A stretch of DNA of 35,676 bases from contig CATEFX010000020.1 of NCBI GenBank assembly GCA_949499105.1, forward strand, positions 1-35,676, in the 5' to 3' direction. Origin of the DNA: Formosa sp. Hel1_33_131 (GTDB lineage: Bacteria > Bacteroidota > Bacteroidia > Flavobacteriales > Flavobacteriaceae). Shown here piece by piece: positions 16,303 through 22,774 of this stretch (positions are counted from its first letter, which is position 1; each line of letters opens with the position of its first letter). The notes below the pieces were generated by a model. It saw nothing but the letters and a program-made list of their open reading frames with translations. It made no database searches and was not told the DNA's origin. Position numbers and translations under genes: made by a program.

Positions 16303-16527
16303 ATGAAACTAAACTTACTGTCTTGTGACGCACCACGCCCCGATAAAAGAGCGATTTCCAAATGTATTTTAGAAATTTCATCGCAGATGAATCAGTCCTT
16401 ATGCAATGAGCTTACTGAAATTCTCTTGGATGGCGATGCTGTGGATATAGAAGTAGCGGACAAAAATACAGCGTCAGCTTTAAGAGCTTTACGAAAACTA
16501 AGTATCGACTACGAAATTATAGAATGA
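16303..16527 (+). CDS. Small hypothetical protein (74 residues)
   Basis: The frame opens with an ATG preceded by A-rich sequence and encodes 74 residues with two cysteines (about 8 and 21), an acidic C-terminal half and a helix-like DKNTASALRALRKL segment ending in IDYEIIE. The alternation of helix and strand suggests a small alpha/beta fold, but I recognise no family. It is convergent with trhA, with 4 bp between the stop codons. No TAnnTTTG promoter is seen nearby; a structured segment and a palindromic repeat precede it. It could be a real conserved small protein or a chance frame. Confidence 0.5.
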   Translation: MKLNLLSCDAPRPDKRAISKCILEISSQMNQSLCNELTEILLDGDAVDIEVADKNTASALRALRKLSIDYEIIE

Positions 16528-16531
16528 GTCG

Positions 16532-17173
16532 TTACAAGTAGTAAAAAACGCTGAAAAAATGGCAGATACTTCCCATGACAACAAAAGCATGAAAGATGGC
16601 GTGGTTGTAGTGGAGTTTTTTCATCGAATACAAAAGTGCGCCAACCGTATAAAATACGCCACCCGCAAATAACAGCTGTAACCCTTCTGTGGGTAAACGA
16701 TCCATAAGCGGATTGATCACAAACATAATTTGCCAGCCCATTAAAACATACAGAAGTGTGGAGAGTTTGTCAAACCGTCCCGTGTAAAATAGTTTTAGGA
16801 TCACGCCACTAAAAGCAAAAATCCAAGTGAATCCAAAAATACCCCATCCCAAAGTGCCTTCCAATACTAAAAGCGCAAAAGGCGAATAGGTGCCTGCGAT
16901 TAAAACATAGATCGCAGCATGATCAAAAATATTTAATTTCCGTCTTAGTTGAGGATCTTTTGCGGAATGATACCATGTAGAAGCCGCATATAAAACAATC
17001 AAACTGACCCCATAAATAATTAAACTTGCGGGTTTCCAAAATCCATCGTAAGCCAACGATTTGACAATCAGAAATGGCAATGCAATCCCGCTTAATAAAA
17101 GCCCAAAAGCATGTGTAAGGACATTTAATCGCTCCTCATTTTGAGAGTAATGGGGGTTTGCTGCTTCGCTCAT
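16532..17173 (-). CDS. trhA: Hemolysin III / TrhA family membrane protein
   Basis: This 213-residue protein has about seven hydrophobic segments and PAQR-superfamily hallmarks. These are ERLNVLTHAFG near the N-terminus, STWYHS (about 66-71), the FDHAAIYVLIAGTYSPF motif (about 85-101) and a C-terminal HAIFHAFVVMGSICHF segment. The conserved His and Asp residues are the expected metal-site residues of the PAQR fold. TrhA homologues affect membrane lipid homeostasis; the hemolysin name comes from an early Bacillus assay. The ATG lies 19 bp after the dnaJ stop on the same strand, so it is probably the last gene of a grpE-dnaJ-trhA operon. Confidence 0.9.
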   Translation of the reverse strand: MSEAANPHYSQNEERLNVLTHAFGLLLSGIALPFLIVKSLAYDGFWKPASLIIYGVSLIVLYAASTWYHSAKDPQLRRKLNIFDHAAIYVLIAGTYSPFALLVLEGTLGWGIFGFTWIFAFSGVILKLFYTGRFDKLSTLLYVLMGWQIMFVINPLMDRLPTEGLQLLFAGGVFYTVGALLYSMKKLHYNHAIFHAFVVMGSICHFFSVFYYL

Positions 17174-17192
17174 GAGTTATTAAAACCGTCTT

Positions 17193-18308
17193 TTATGAGA
17201 ACATATCTTTTACCTTTTCAAAAAATGATTTATCAGAGCTTTCTGGTTTTGGGTAAAAATGCTCGTCCGATTTCATTTTTTCAAAAAAGGTTTTTTGTTC
17301 TTTGCTCAAGGTTTTTGGGGTCCATACGTTGATATGTACTAACAAATCACCACGGCTATAGCCATTGATGTTTGGAATCCCTTTTCCTCTAAGACGTAAT
17401 ATTTTACCGGATTGTACACCTGCTTCAATTTTCAAACGGACTTTACCCGTCACGGTATCAATTTCGATCGAATTTCCTAAAATTGCTTCGGGTACACTGA
17501 CATATAAATCATAGTGTAAATTATCGCCTTCACGTTGTAAGGTTGGATGCGTTTCCTCGGTAATAGCAACTAATAAATCGCCCGAAATCCCATTTCCAGG
17601 GGCCGCATTTCCTTTTCCAGTAACTTTTAACTGCATGCCATCGACCACACCAGCTGGAATTTTAATGGAGACTGTTTCTTCTTCAGTTACAAACCCTTGA
17701 GCATCGGAATTAGAAGGCCGTTTATCGATACTTTGTCCTGTACCACCACAGGCATTACAGGGAGAAGCTGTTTGCATACGCCCTAAGATCGTATTGGTAA
17801 TTCTTGTCACCTGCCCTTGGCCATTACAAGTAGAACAAGTTTTGTAAGTCACGCCTTTAGCTTGCGTTTTTCTTTTGACTTTAACTTTCTTTTCAACGCC
17901 GTTGGCAATTTCTTCGAGGGTCAATTTGACACGAATCCGAAGGTTACTCCCTTTCATCACTCGTTGACGCTGTCCGCCACCAAAACCTCCAAAGCCTCCA
18001 CCGCCACCGCCGCCGAAAATATCGCCGAACTGACTGAAAATATCATCCATATTCATGTGCCCACTTCCACGGCCACCACCCCCTTCAAAAGCTTGATGAC
18101 CATATTGGTCAAAACGCGCTTTCTTATCGGGATCACTTAATATTTCATAGGCTTCTGCAGCTTCTTTAAATTTATCTTCGGCTGATTTATCATCTGGATT
18201 TTTGTCTGGATGGAATTTAACCGCCATTTTTCTGTAAGCTTTTTTGATCTCTGTAGCTGAGGCGCCTTTTTGGATCCCTAATGTGTCGTAATAATCACGT
18301 TTTGCCAT
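17193..18308 (-). CDS. dnaJ: Molecular chaperone DnaJ lacking zinc centre I
   Basis: This 371-residue DnaJ starts with a J domain (about 4-68, HPD at 33-35) that stimulates DnaK ATPase. A Gly/Phe-rich linker (about 72-112) follows, then the client-binding domain and a C-terminal dimerisation region ending KVKDMFS. Only two of the four canonical CxxCxGxG zinc motifs are present: C158/C161 (CSTCNGQG) and C184/C187 (CNACGGTG). By spacing these are motifs II and III, which form zinc centre II. The places of motifs I and IV read KRKTQAKGVTYK and DKRPSNSDAQG, without cysteines, so zinc centre I is absent. The reading frame is intact, so this is not a sequencing frameshift. It lies 32 bp after grpE and before trhA; dnaK is not in the window. 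Confidence 0.96.
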   Translation of the reverse strand: MAKRDYYDTLGIQKGASATEIKKAYRKMAVKFHPDKNPDDKSAEDKFKEAAEAYEILSDPDKKARFDQYGHQAFEGGGGRGSGHMNMDDIFSQFGDIFGGGGGGGFGGFGGGQRQRVMKGSNLRIRVKLTLEEIANGVEKKVKVKRKTQAKGVTYKTCSTCNGQGQVTRITNTILGRMQTASPCNACGGTGQSIDKRPSNSDAQGFVTEEETVSIKIPAGVVDGMQLKVTGKGNAAPGNGISGDLLVAITEETHPTLQREGDNLHYDLYVSVPEAILGNSIEIDTVTGKVRLKIEAGVQSGKILRLRGKGIPNINGYSRGDLLVHINVWTPKTLSKEQKTFFEKMKSDEHFYPKPESSDKSFFEKVKDMFS

Positions 18309-18340
18309 TTCAGTATTGAAATTTTATATCTTAATATTTA

Positions 18341-18886
18341 TTAGTTTCCAATCACTACTTTTGGAAAACGAATCACCCTATCCCCTAGCTTATACCCTTT
18401 TTCGATCACATCAATAATTTTGCCTTTCATCGCATCTGATGGTGCTGGAATTTGAGTGATTGCTTCGTGGTCATCTGCATTAAACAAATCGCCGCTACTG
18501 ACCTCAACAATGGTCAACCCTTTTTGTTCAAGAGTCGAAGAAAATTTATTTTTAATCAGCTCAACGCCCTTAGATAATTCAGTTTCTTCGCTTTTGGCCA
18601 TTTCTAGCAAAGCACGATCAAAATCATCCAACACTGGAAGTAATGCTTTTATGACCTCTTGACTGGCAGTCGAAAACAACTCAATACGTTCCTTTGTAGT
18701 ACGGCGTTTGTAGTTTTCAAATTCGGCAAATAGTCTTAAAAATTTATCTTTTTCTTGTGCTAAATCTGCGGCCAATTGTTCCTCAACTGTAAGCTCAACA
18801 GTGGCTTCAGTGGTCTCAGTGGCTGTTTCATTGATCGTCGTTTCTTCAGGAGTTTCAACTTCCTTTTTGGTTTCTTTTTTACTCAT
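18341..18886 (-). CDS. grpE: Nucleotide exchange factor GrpE
   Basis: This 181-residue protein has a Glu/Thr-rich, low-complexity N-terminus (about 1-45), a long helix (about 50-110, with FLRLFAEFENYKRRTTKER typical of the GrpE dimer helix) and the C-terminal beta domain ending DRVIRFPKVVIGN. GrpE promotes ADP and substrate release from DnaK and works with DnaJ, encoded 32 bp downstream. A good promoter lies about 50 bp upstream (18936-18968). No CIRCE-like inverted repeat is visible, so HrcA control is not indicated. Confidence 0.95.
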   Translation of the reverse strand: MSKKETKKEVETPEETTINETATETTEATVELTVEEQLAADLAQEKDKFLRLFAEFENYKRRTTKERIELFSTASQEVIKALLPVLDDFDRALLEMAKSEETELSKGVELIKNKFSSTLEQKGLTIVEVSSGDLFNADDHEAITQIPAPSDAMKGKIIDVIEKGYKLGDRVIRFPKVVIGN

Positions 18887-18935
18887 TGTATGTATGTACG
18901 CTTTGGGTAATTAATGTTTGTTTTTTAATCCATGG

Positions 18936-18968
18936 CAAAAGTACTGCCATTATTAATAAAATGTCAAA
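18936..18968 (-). promoter_or_regulatory. Promoter of the grpE-dnaJ-trhA operon
   Basis: On the minus strand TTTG (18968-18965), a 21-base spacer and TACTTTTG (18943-18936) match the Bacteroidetes consensus. The predicted start lies about 40 bases before the grpE ATG. Confidence 0.65.
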
Positions 18969-19031
18969 ATGTCACAAAGTATTTTTCGGAAGTTAATTTT
19001 AGGAATGGGAAATGGAATTGGAAACGAATCC

Positions 19032-19940
19032 TTACAACAAATTTTCGAGAGCCACGTCTAATTCATGATACTGATATTGAAACCCAGCATCTTCAATTTT
19101 TTTGGAGCACACACGTTGACTTTCGAGGGCGATTGCACTCATTTCACCTAGAAGCATTTGAAGTGCAAATTCAGGGACCTTTGGAAAAAAAAGTGGACGC
19201 TTAATAATTTTAGCGATGGATTTTACAAGGTCTTTTTGCTGAACTGGATTGGGAGCAACGGCATTATAAACGCCTTCTAACTTTGATTCTAATACAAATC
19301 TAAACAATCGTACTAAGTCATCAATATGAATCCACGATTGCCAATGCTCTCCAGTACCTAAAGCAGATCCGATGTACTGTTTGATAGGCCCCATGATTTT
19401 AGGCAAAGCACCTTCCTTTGCATCGAGCACTATTCCAATACGAACTGCCGTAGTTTTAATTCCTAAAGATTGAAATGGTTTTAAACGACCTTCCCAAGAC
19501 TTCACAACCGTTCGTAAAAAACTGGCATCAGTTCCTTGAAACTCTTCTTCGTAATACCGCGTTTTAGAATCGGGATAAATACCTATTGCACTTGCTGAGA
19601 TAATCTGTTGAATCGGAAAATTATGAGTTTCAATACTTGAATGTATCAACTCTAAGGCATTCGTTCGACTGGACAAAATGGATGCTTTTGCAGCCTTGGT
19701 CCAACGTTGAGCAATGGAAGATCCTGCTAAATTAATAACCACCTCTACCCCTTCAAAACAAGCGGTATCAATCGTGTTATTTTGCGGATTCCAATAAAAC
19801 CCTTTGTAATTGGCTTCAGACTTTATTTTTGATTTACGAGTCGTCAAATAATGAACCGTATCCCCTTGCGATAAACATTGCTTTACCAATGCTTTACCAA
19901 CTAATCCCGTCGCTCCTGTGATCAATAGTGTTTGTCCCAT
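19032..19940 (-). CDS. TIGR01777 family NAD(P)-dependent epimerase-like protein
   Basis: This 302-residue protein has an N-terminal Rossmann motif (TGATGLVGKAL, about 8-18), an extended-SDR core with VVINLAGSSIAQRW (about 67-80), and a C-terminal DUF1731-type region (about 250-297, PEFALQMLLGEMS). These are hallmarks of the TIGR01777 family (E. coli YfcH-like), whose substrate is not established. It is transcribed on the minus strand, 95 bp downstream of mnmD, and the two could be co-transcribed. The length is normal for the family. Confidence 0.9.
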   Translation of the reverse strand: MGQTLLITGATGLVGKALVKQCLSQGDTVHYLTTRKSKIKSEANYKGFYWNPQNNTIDTACFEGVEVVINLAGSSIAQRWTKAAKASILSSRTNALELIHSSIETHNFPIQQIISASAIGIYPDSKTRYYEEEFQGTDASFLRTVVKSWEGRLKPFQSLGIKTTAVRIGIVLDAKEGALPKIMGPIKQYIGSALGTGEHWQSWIHIDDLVRLFRFVLESKLEGVYNAVAPNPVQQKDLVKSIAKIIKRPLFFPKVPEFALQMLLGEMSAIALESQRVCSKKIEDAGFQYQYHELDVALENLL

Positions 19941-20035
19941 CCCTGCTAAATTAATGATAACAACTTCGTAAATAAATGAATTATCAAAGGTTTAACATTA
20001 CTTTAAGCTTCCACATCAATTTCATTAAGATAATA

Positions 20036-20719
20036 CTAACAACCTTTAGACGGCTTGGTCGCTCTCAACATTTCTCGTTTTCCTGGAGGGCCTTCCAATC
20101 GTTCAACTGTAAACCCAACGGCTTGCATGGCGCGACGCACGCTGCCTTTGGCCGCATAAGTGACCAAAACGCCGTTTTCCTTCAGTGCATCATACATGCG
20201 TTTAAAAATAGATTCCGTCCATAGATCTGGTTGAACTCTAGCGCCGAAGGCATCAAAATAAATAAGTTCAAAGGAGTTTTGATCTTCTAATTCGTTGAAA
20301 AATTGTAATCGTTTTTTTAAAGAAAAATGAGGGGTAATAACATGCAAATCTCTCCAAGAAACTTGATGTAATGTATCAAAAACAGGGGATTGATCCTGTG
20401 CCAGTAAAGAAGCATAATTTAAGTGTGATAATTCTTCTGACTGAACAGGATAAGCCTCCATGCCTTCATAGTGAATTTGAATATTCTGAGTGTACGCTTC
20501 TAGAGCTGTGACAAAGGCATTTAAACCGGTCCCAAATCCAATTTCAAGAATATGGAGGACTGTCGGTTTGTGTGAATTCAGAAAATGATGTAATCCCATT
20601 TTTATAAAAACATGCTGCGCTTCTTGAATGGCACCATGAATTGAGTGGTATTGCTCATCCCAATCTTCAATTTGAATGGTTTTTGAACCGTCGCCCGTAG
20701 TTACTATAGATCGCTTCAT
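20036..20719 (-). CDS. mnmD: Stand-alone tRNA 5-(aminomethyl)uridine methyltransferase MnmD
   Basis: This 227-residue protein matches the DUF752 methyltransferase domain that forms the N-terminal half of E. coli MnmC. Motifs are LEIGFGTGLNAF (SAM-binding motif I, about 58-69), YFDAFGARVQPDLW (about 155-168) and the C-terminal GSVRRAMQAVGF...GPPGKREML. The enzyme methylates nm5(s2)U34 of tRNA, completing the wobble modification started by MnmE/MnmG. The FAD-dependent oxidase half of MnmC is absent, so the cell should rely on the ammonium route to nm5U. The length agrees with single-domain homologues. Confidence 0.88.
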   Translation of the reverse strand: MKRSIVTTGDGSKTIQIEDWDEQYHSIHGAIQEAQHVFIKMGLHHFLNSHKPTVLHILEIGFGTGLNAFVTALEAYTQNIQIHYEGMEAYPVQSEELSHLNYASLLAQDQSPVFDTLHQVSWRDLHVITPHFSLKKRLQFFNELEDQNSFELIYFDAFGARVQPDLWTESIFKRMYDALKENGVLVTYAAKGSVRRAMQAVGFTVERLEGPPGKREMLRATKPSKGC

Positions 20720-20906
20720 TATTAGTTGCTATTAACGCTTTTAAGTTGATCCATTTCAAAATTTTAGAGCCAAAAGAGATGAAACGGAATTTGGTGCTTT
20801 GATAATCTGCTCAGCTTATTTTCATTCAATACAGATATCCATCGAAAATTAGTGAATATTTTAATTAAAAATCGAAGATAAAATATAAATTTCAAACTTT
20901 TGGAAG

Positions 20907-20942
20907 TTTGATTTTTTTTAAATATTAATTTCTGTAAGTTTG
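20907..20942 (+). promoter_or_regulatory. Promoter of ilvE
   Basis: TAAGTTTG (20935-20942) matches TAnnTTTG, with TTTG at 20907-20910 upstream. The 24-base spacer is slightly longer than usual. The predicted start lies about 20 bases before the ATG at 20971. No leader peptide or attenuator is visible. Confidence 0.55.
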
Positions 20943-20970
20943 TATAAGGCTAAATAGTAATACCCTTATT

Positions 20971-22023
20971 ATGGATTCAATAAAAATAACACGAACGCAG
21001 CAATCAAAAATCAACTCAATTGATTTTAAAAACCTTGGATTTGGATCCGAATTCTCTGATCATATGCTGGTCTGTGATTATAAAAATGGTGCTTGGGGTG
21101 TTCCTGAAATTGTGCCTTATCAGGCCATTTCATTAATGCCATCTTCAAAGATTTTTCATTACGGACAATCTATTTTCGAAGGCATGAAAGCCTACAAAGA
21201 TTCTGATAAAAAAACCTGGTTATTTCGACCCGATGAAAACTTTAAACGTTTTAATATTTCTGCCAAACGATTGGCAATTCCCGAATTACCAGAAACGGTA
21301 TTCATGGACGGCTTAAAAGCATTGCTTAAAGTAGACGACCAATGGATCCCTACTCAAGATGGGAGCTCATTGTATGTTAGACCCATCATATTTGCAACAG
21401 GCGAAGGATTTCATGCCTCTCCTGCGGATGCTTATAAATTTATTATCTGTACAGCGCCTTCAGGTGCCTATTTTGCAGGAAAAGTAAAAGTATTGATTGA
21501 ACAAAACTACTCACGCTCGGCGAATGGTGGCGTTGGATTTGCAAAGGCAGGTGGTAACTATGCTGGTCAATTTTATCCAACACAATTAGCGATTGACAAA
21601 GGCTACGATCAAGTCATCTGGACCGATGATAACACCCACGAATATATTGAAGAAGCCGGTGCGATGAATATTTTTGTTCGTATCAACGACACCCTTATCA
21701 CCGGACCAACGAGTGACCGAATTTTAGATGGTATTACACGAAAAAGTATTCTTGACATCGCCAAAGATGAAGGTATCAAAGTGGACGTTCGAAAATTCAC
21801 AGTAACTGAAGTCATCGAGGCCTCTAAAAACGGAAGTTTAAAAGAAATGTTTGGAGCAGGAACTGCAGCCGTCATTTCTCCGATTGCCGGATTTGGGTTC
21901 AAAGACACCGATTATAACTTACCGGAACTTGAAAACCCAATCGCTCAACGATTAAAAAACCGCATCACCGATATTCAGACCAATAAAGCCGAGGATTTAT
22001 TTGGTTGGACTGTTAACGTATAG
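20971..22023 (+). CDS. ilvE: Branched-chain amino acid aminotransferase
   Basis: This 350-residue class IV PLP-dependent aminotransferase catalyses the last step of leucine, isoleucine and valine synthesis and the first step of their breakdown. The PLP-binding lysine is Lys192 in FAKAGGNYAGQF, followed by the class IV segment with EEAGAMNIFV. The FHYGQSIFEGMKAY motif (about 61-74) and GITRKSIL (about 257-264) are typical of the longer, eukaryotic-like BCAT group. The gene has its own promoter and converges on the MazG-like gene with 3 bp between stop codons. Confidence 0.95.
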   Translation: MDSIKITRTQQSKINSIDFKNLGFGSEFSDHMLVCDYKNGAWGVPEIVPYQAISLMPSSKIFHYGQSIFEGMKAYKDSDKKTWLFRPDENFKRFNISAKRLAIPELPETVFMDGLKALLKVDDQWIPTQDGSSLYVRPIIFATGEGFHASPADAYKFIICTAPSGAYFAGKVKVLIEQNYSRSANGGVGFAKAGGNYAGQFYPTQLAIDKGYDQVIWTDDNTHEYIEEAGAMNIFVRINDTLITGPTSDRILDGITRKSILDIAKDEGIKVDVRKFTVTEVIEASKNGSLKEMFGAGTAAVISPIAGFGFKDTDYNLPELENPIAQRLKNRITDIQTNKAEDLFGWTVNV

Positions 22024-22026
22024 CGG

Positions 22027-22413
22027 TTAGGATTCCAAAATTTGTTGAATATGAGGCTTAAAATAATTGGGGCCTTTTAATACCTTTCCATCTTCTCGAT
22101 AGATAGGCTGGCCATCTTCACCCAATTTACTCATATTACTACGCTGAATTTCTTCAAAAACCGCTTCTATTTTGTGCTGCATTCCATGTTCGATAATGGT
22201 TCCACAAAGGATATAAAGCATATCTCCTAACGCATCTGCCACTTCTACCATGTCGTTATTATTGGCCGCTTCTAAATATTCTTCATTTTCTTCTTTCATC
22301 AAATCAAAGCGAAGGGTGTTTTTAGAAAAACCTAAATCGGCTTTTAGAGAAGTTCTATACCCAATTTTAAAGGCTTCGTGAAATTGTTGAACTGCTTTTA
22401 TTTTATCTTTCAT
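22027..22413 (-). CDS. MazG-like / PRA-PH family nucleoside triphosphate pyrophosphohydrolase
   Basis: This 128-residue all-alpha protein has the metal-binding pattern of the MazG-like superfamily: KEENEEYLEA (about 40-49, EExxE) and EVADALGDMLYI (about 57-68, ExxD). Such enzymes hydrolyse nucleoside triphosphates to monophosphate and pyrophosphate; the preferred nucleotide cannot be read from sequence. The C-terminus (REDGKVLKGPNYFKPHI) is like that of bacterial homologues annotated as phosphoribosyl-ATP pyrophosphohydrolase-like. His biosynthesis genes are not nearby, so a house-cleaning role is more likely. Confidence 0.82.
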   Translation of the reverse strand: MKDKIKAVQQFHEAFKIGYRTSLKADLGFSKNTLRFDLMKEENEEYLEAANNNDMVEVADALGDMLYILCGTIIEHGMQHKIEAVFEEIQRSNMSKLGEDGQPIYREDGKVLKGPNYFKPHIQQILES

Positions 22414-22488
22414 AATTAGTTAGTTTTTATACATTTCAACACCCCAAAGATGGGAGGGCAAACATGCTGAGATTCTTATAATTTTTTA

Positions 22489-22496
22489 TAAATTTG
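22489..22496 (+). promoter_or_regulatory. Probable -7 element of the small membrane protein gene
   Basis: TAAATTTG matches TAnnTTTG and lies 32 bases before the ATG at 22528. A clear TTG at -33 is not seen. Confidence 0.4.
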
Positions 22497-22527
22497 ACAC
22501 ACTTTATAAGCCTAAAAATACATAATT

Positions 22528-22716
22528 ATGTTCAGTCAAGGACAACTAATTTTCGGAATCCTATTTGCCTTTGTTTTTACAGGCGTTATTATCTACGCCT
22601 ATCGCAAGGATTTTGCCCTACATCAAAAATATTACAAAGGAAGTTTATGGGTATTGTTAGCTTTTGTTGGCTTTATAGCCGGCATTGCTGGTATTAAATT
22701 TGTGTTAGGCTACTAA
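22528..22716 (+). CDS. Small two-helix membrane protein
   Basis: This 62-residue protein has two hydrophobic segments (about 7-24 and 40-60) joined by a short basic loop (YRKDFALHQKYYKGS). The positive loop suggests it faces the cytoplasm. Short proteins of this plan are common and conserved in Flavobacteriia, but the function is unknown. The frame is preferred over the overlapping +1 frame because it has an ATG, a promoter-like element upstream and a membrane-protein pattern. A terminator follows directly. Confidence 0.72.
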   Translation: MFSQGQLIFGILFAFVFTGVIIYAYRKDFALHQKYYKGSLWVLLAFVGFIAGIAGIKFVLGY

Positions 22717-22717
22717 A

Positions 22718-22751
22718 AAAAGCCACTTCCCTTTTTGGATAAGTGACTTTT
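22718..22751. terminator. Bidirectional terminator
   Basis: An 11-bp stem (22718-22728 with 22741-22751) has one position that is a mismatch in plus-strand RNA and a G-U pair in minus-strand RNA. The minus-strand version ends in a run of T's. It separates the small membrane protein gene from the convergent M49 peptidase gene. Confidence 0.7.
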
Positions 22752-22774
22752 CATAAGAGTTGAATTAAAAGAGA

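Noticed and set aside
18887..18960. CIRCE element or HrcA site at grpE
   Set aside because: No 9-bp inverted repeat with a 9-base spacer is visible near the grpE promoter.
20720..20970. Attenuator or leader peptide for ilvE
   Set aside because: No short ORF rich in Leu/Ile/Val codons and no terminator/antiterminator pair precede the ATG.
22494..22697. Overlapping frame ahead of the small membrane protein
   Set aside because: Its translation is Cys/Arg/Tyr-rich without hydrophobic pattern; the other frame has a good ATG, promoter-like element and two membrane segments.
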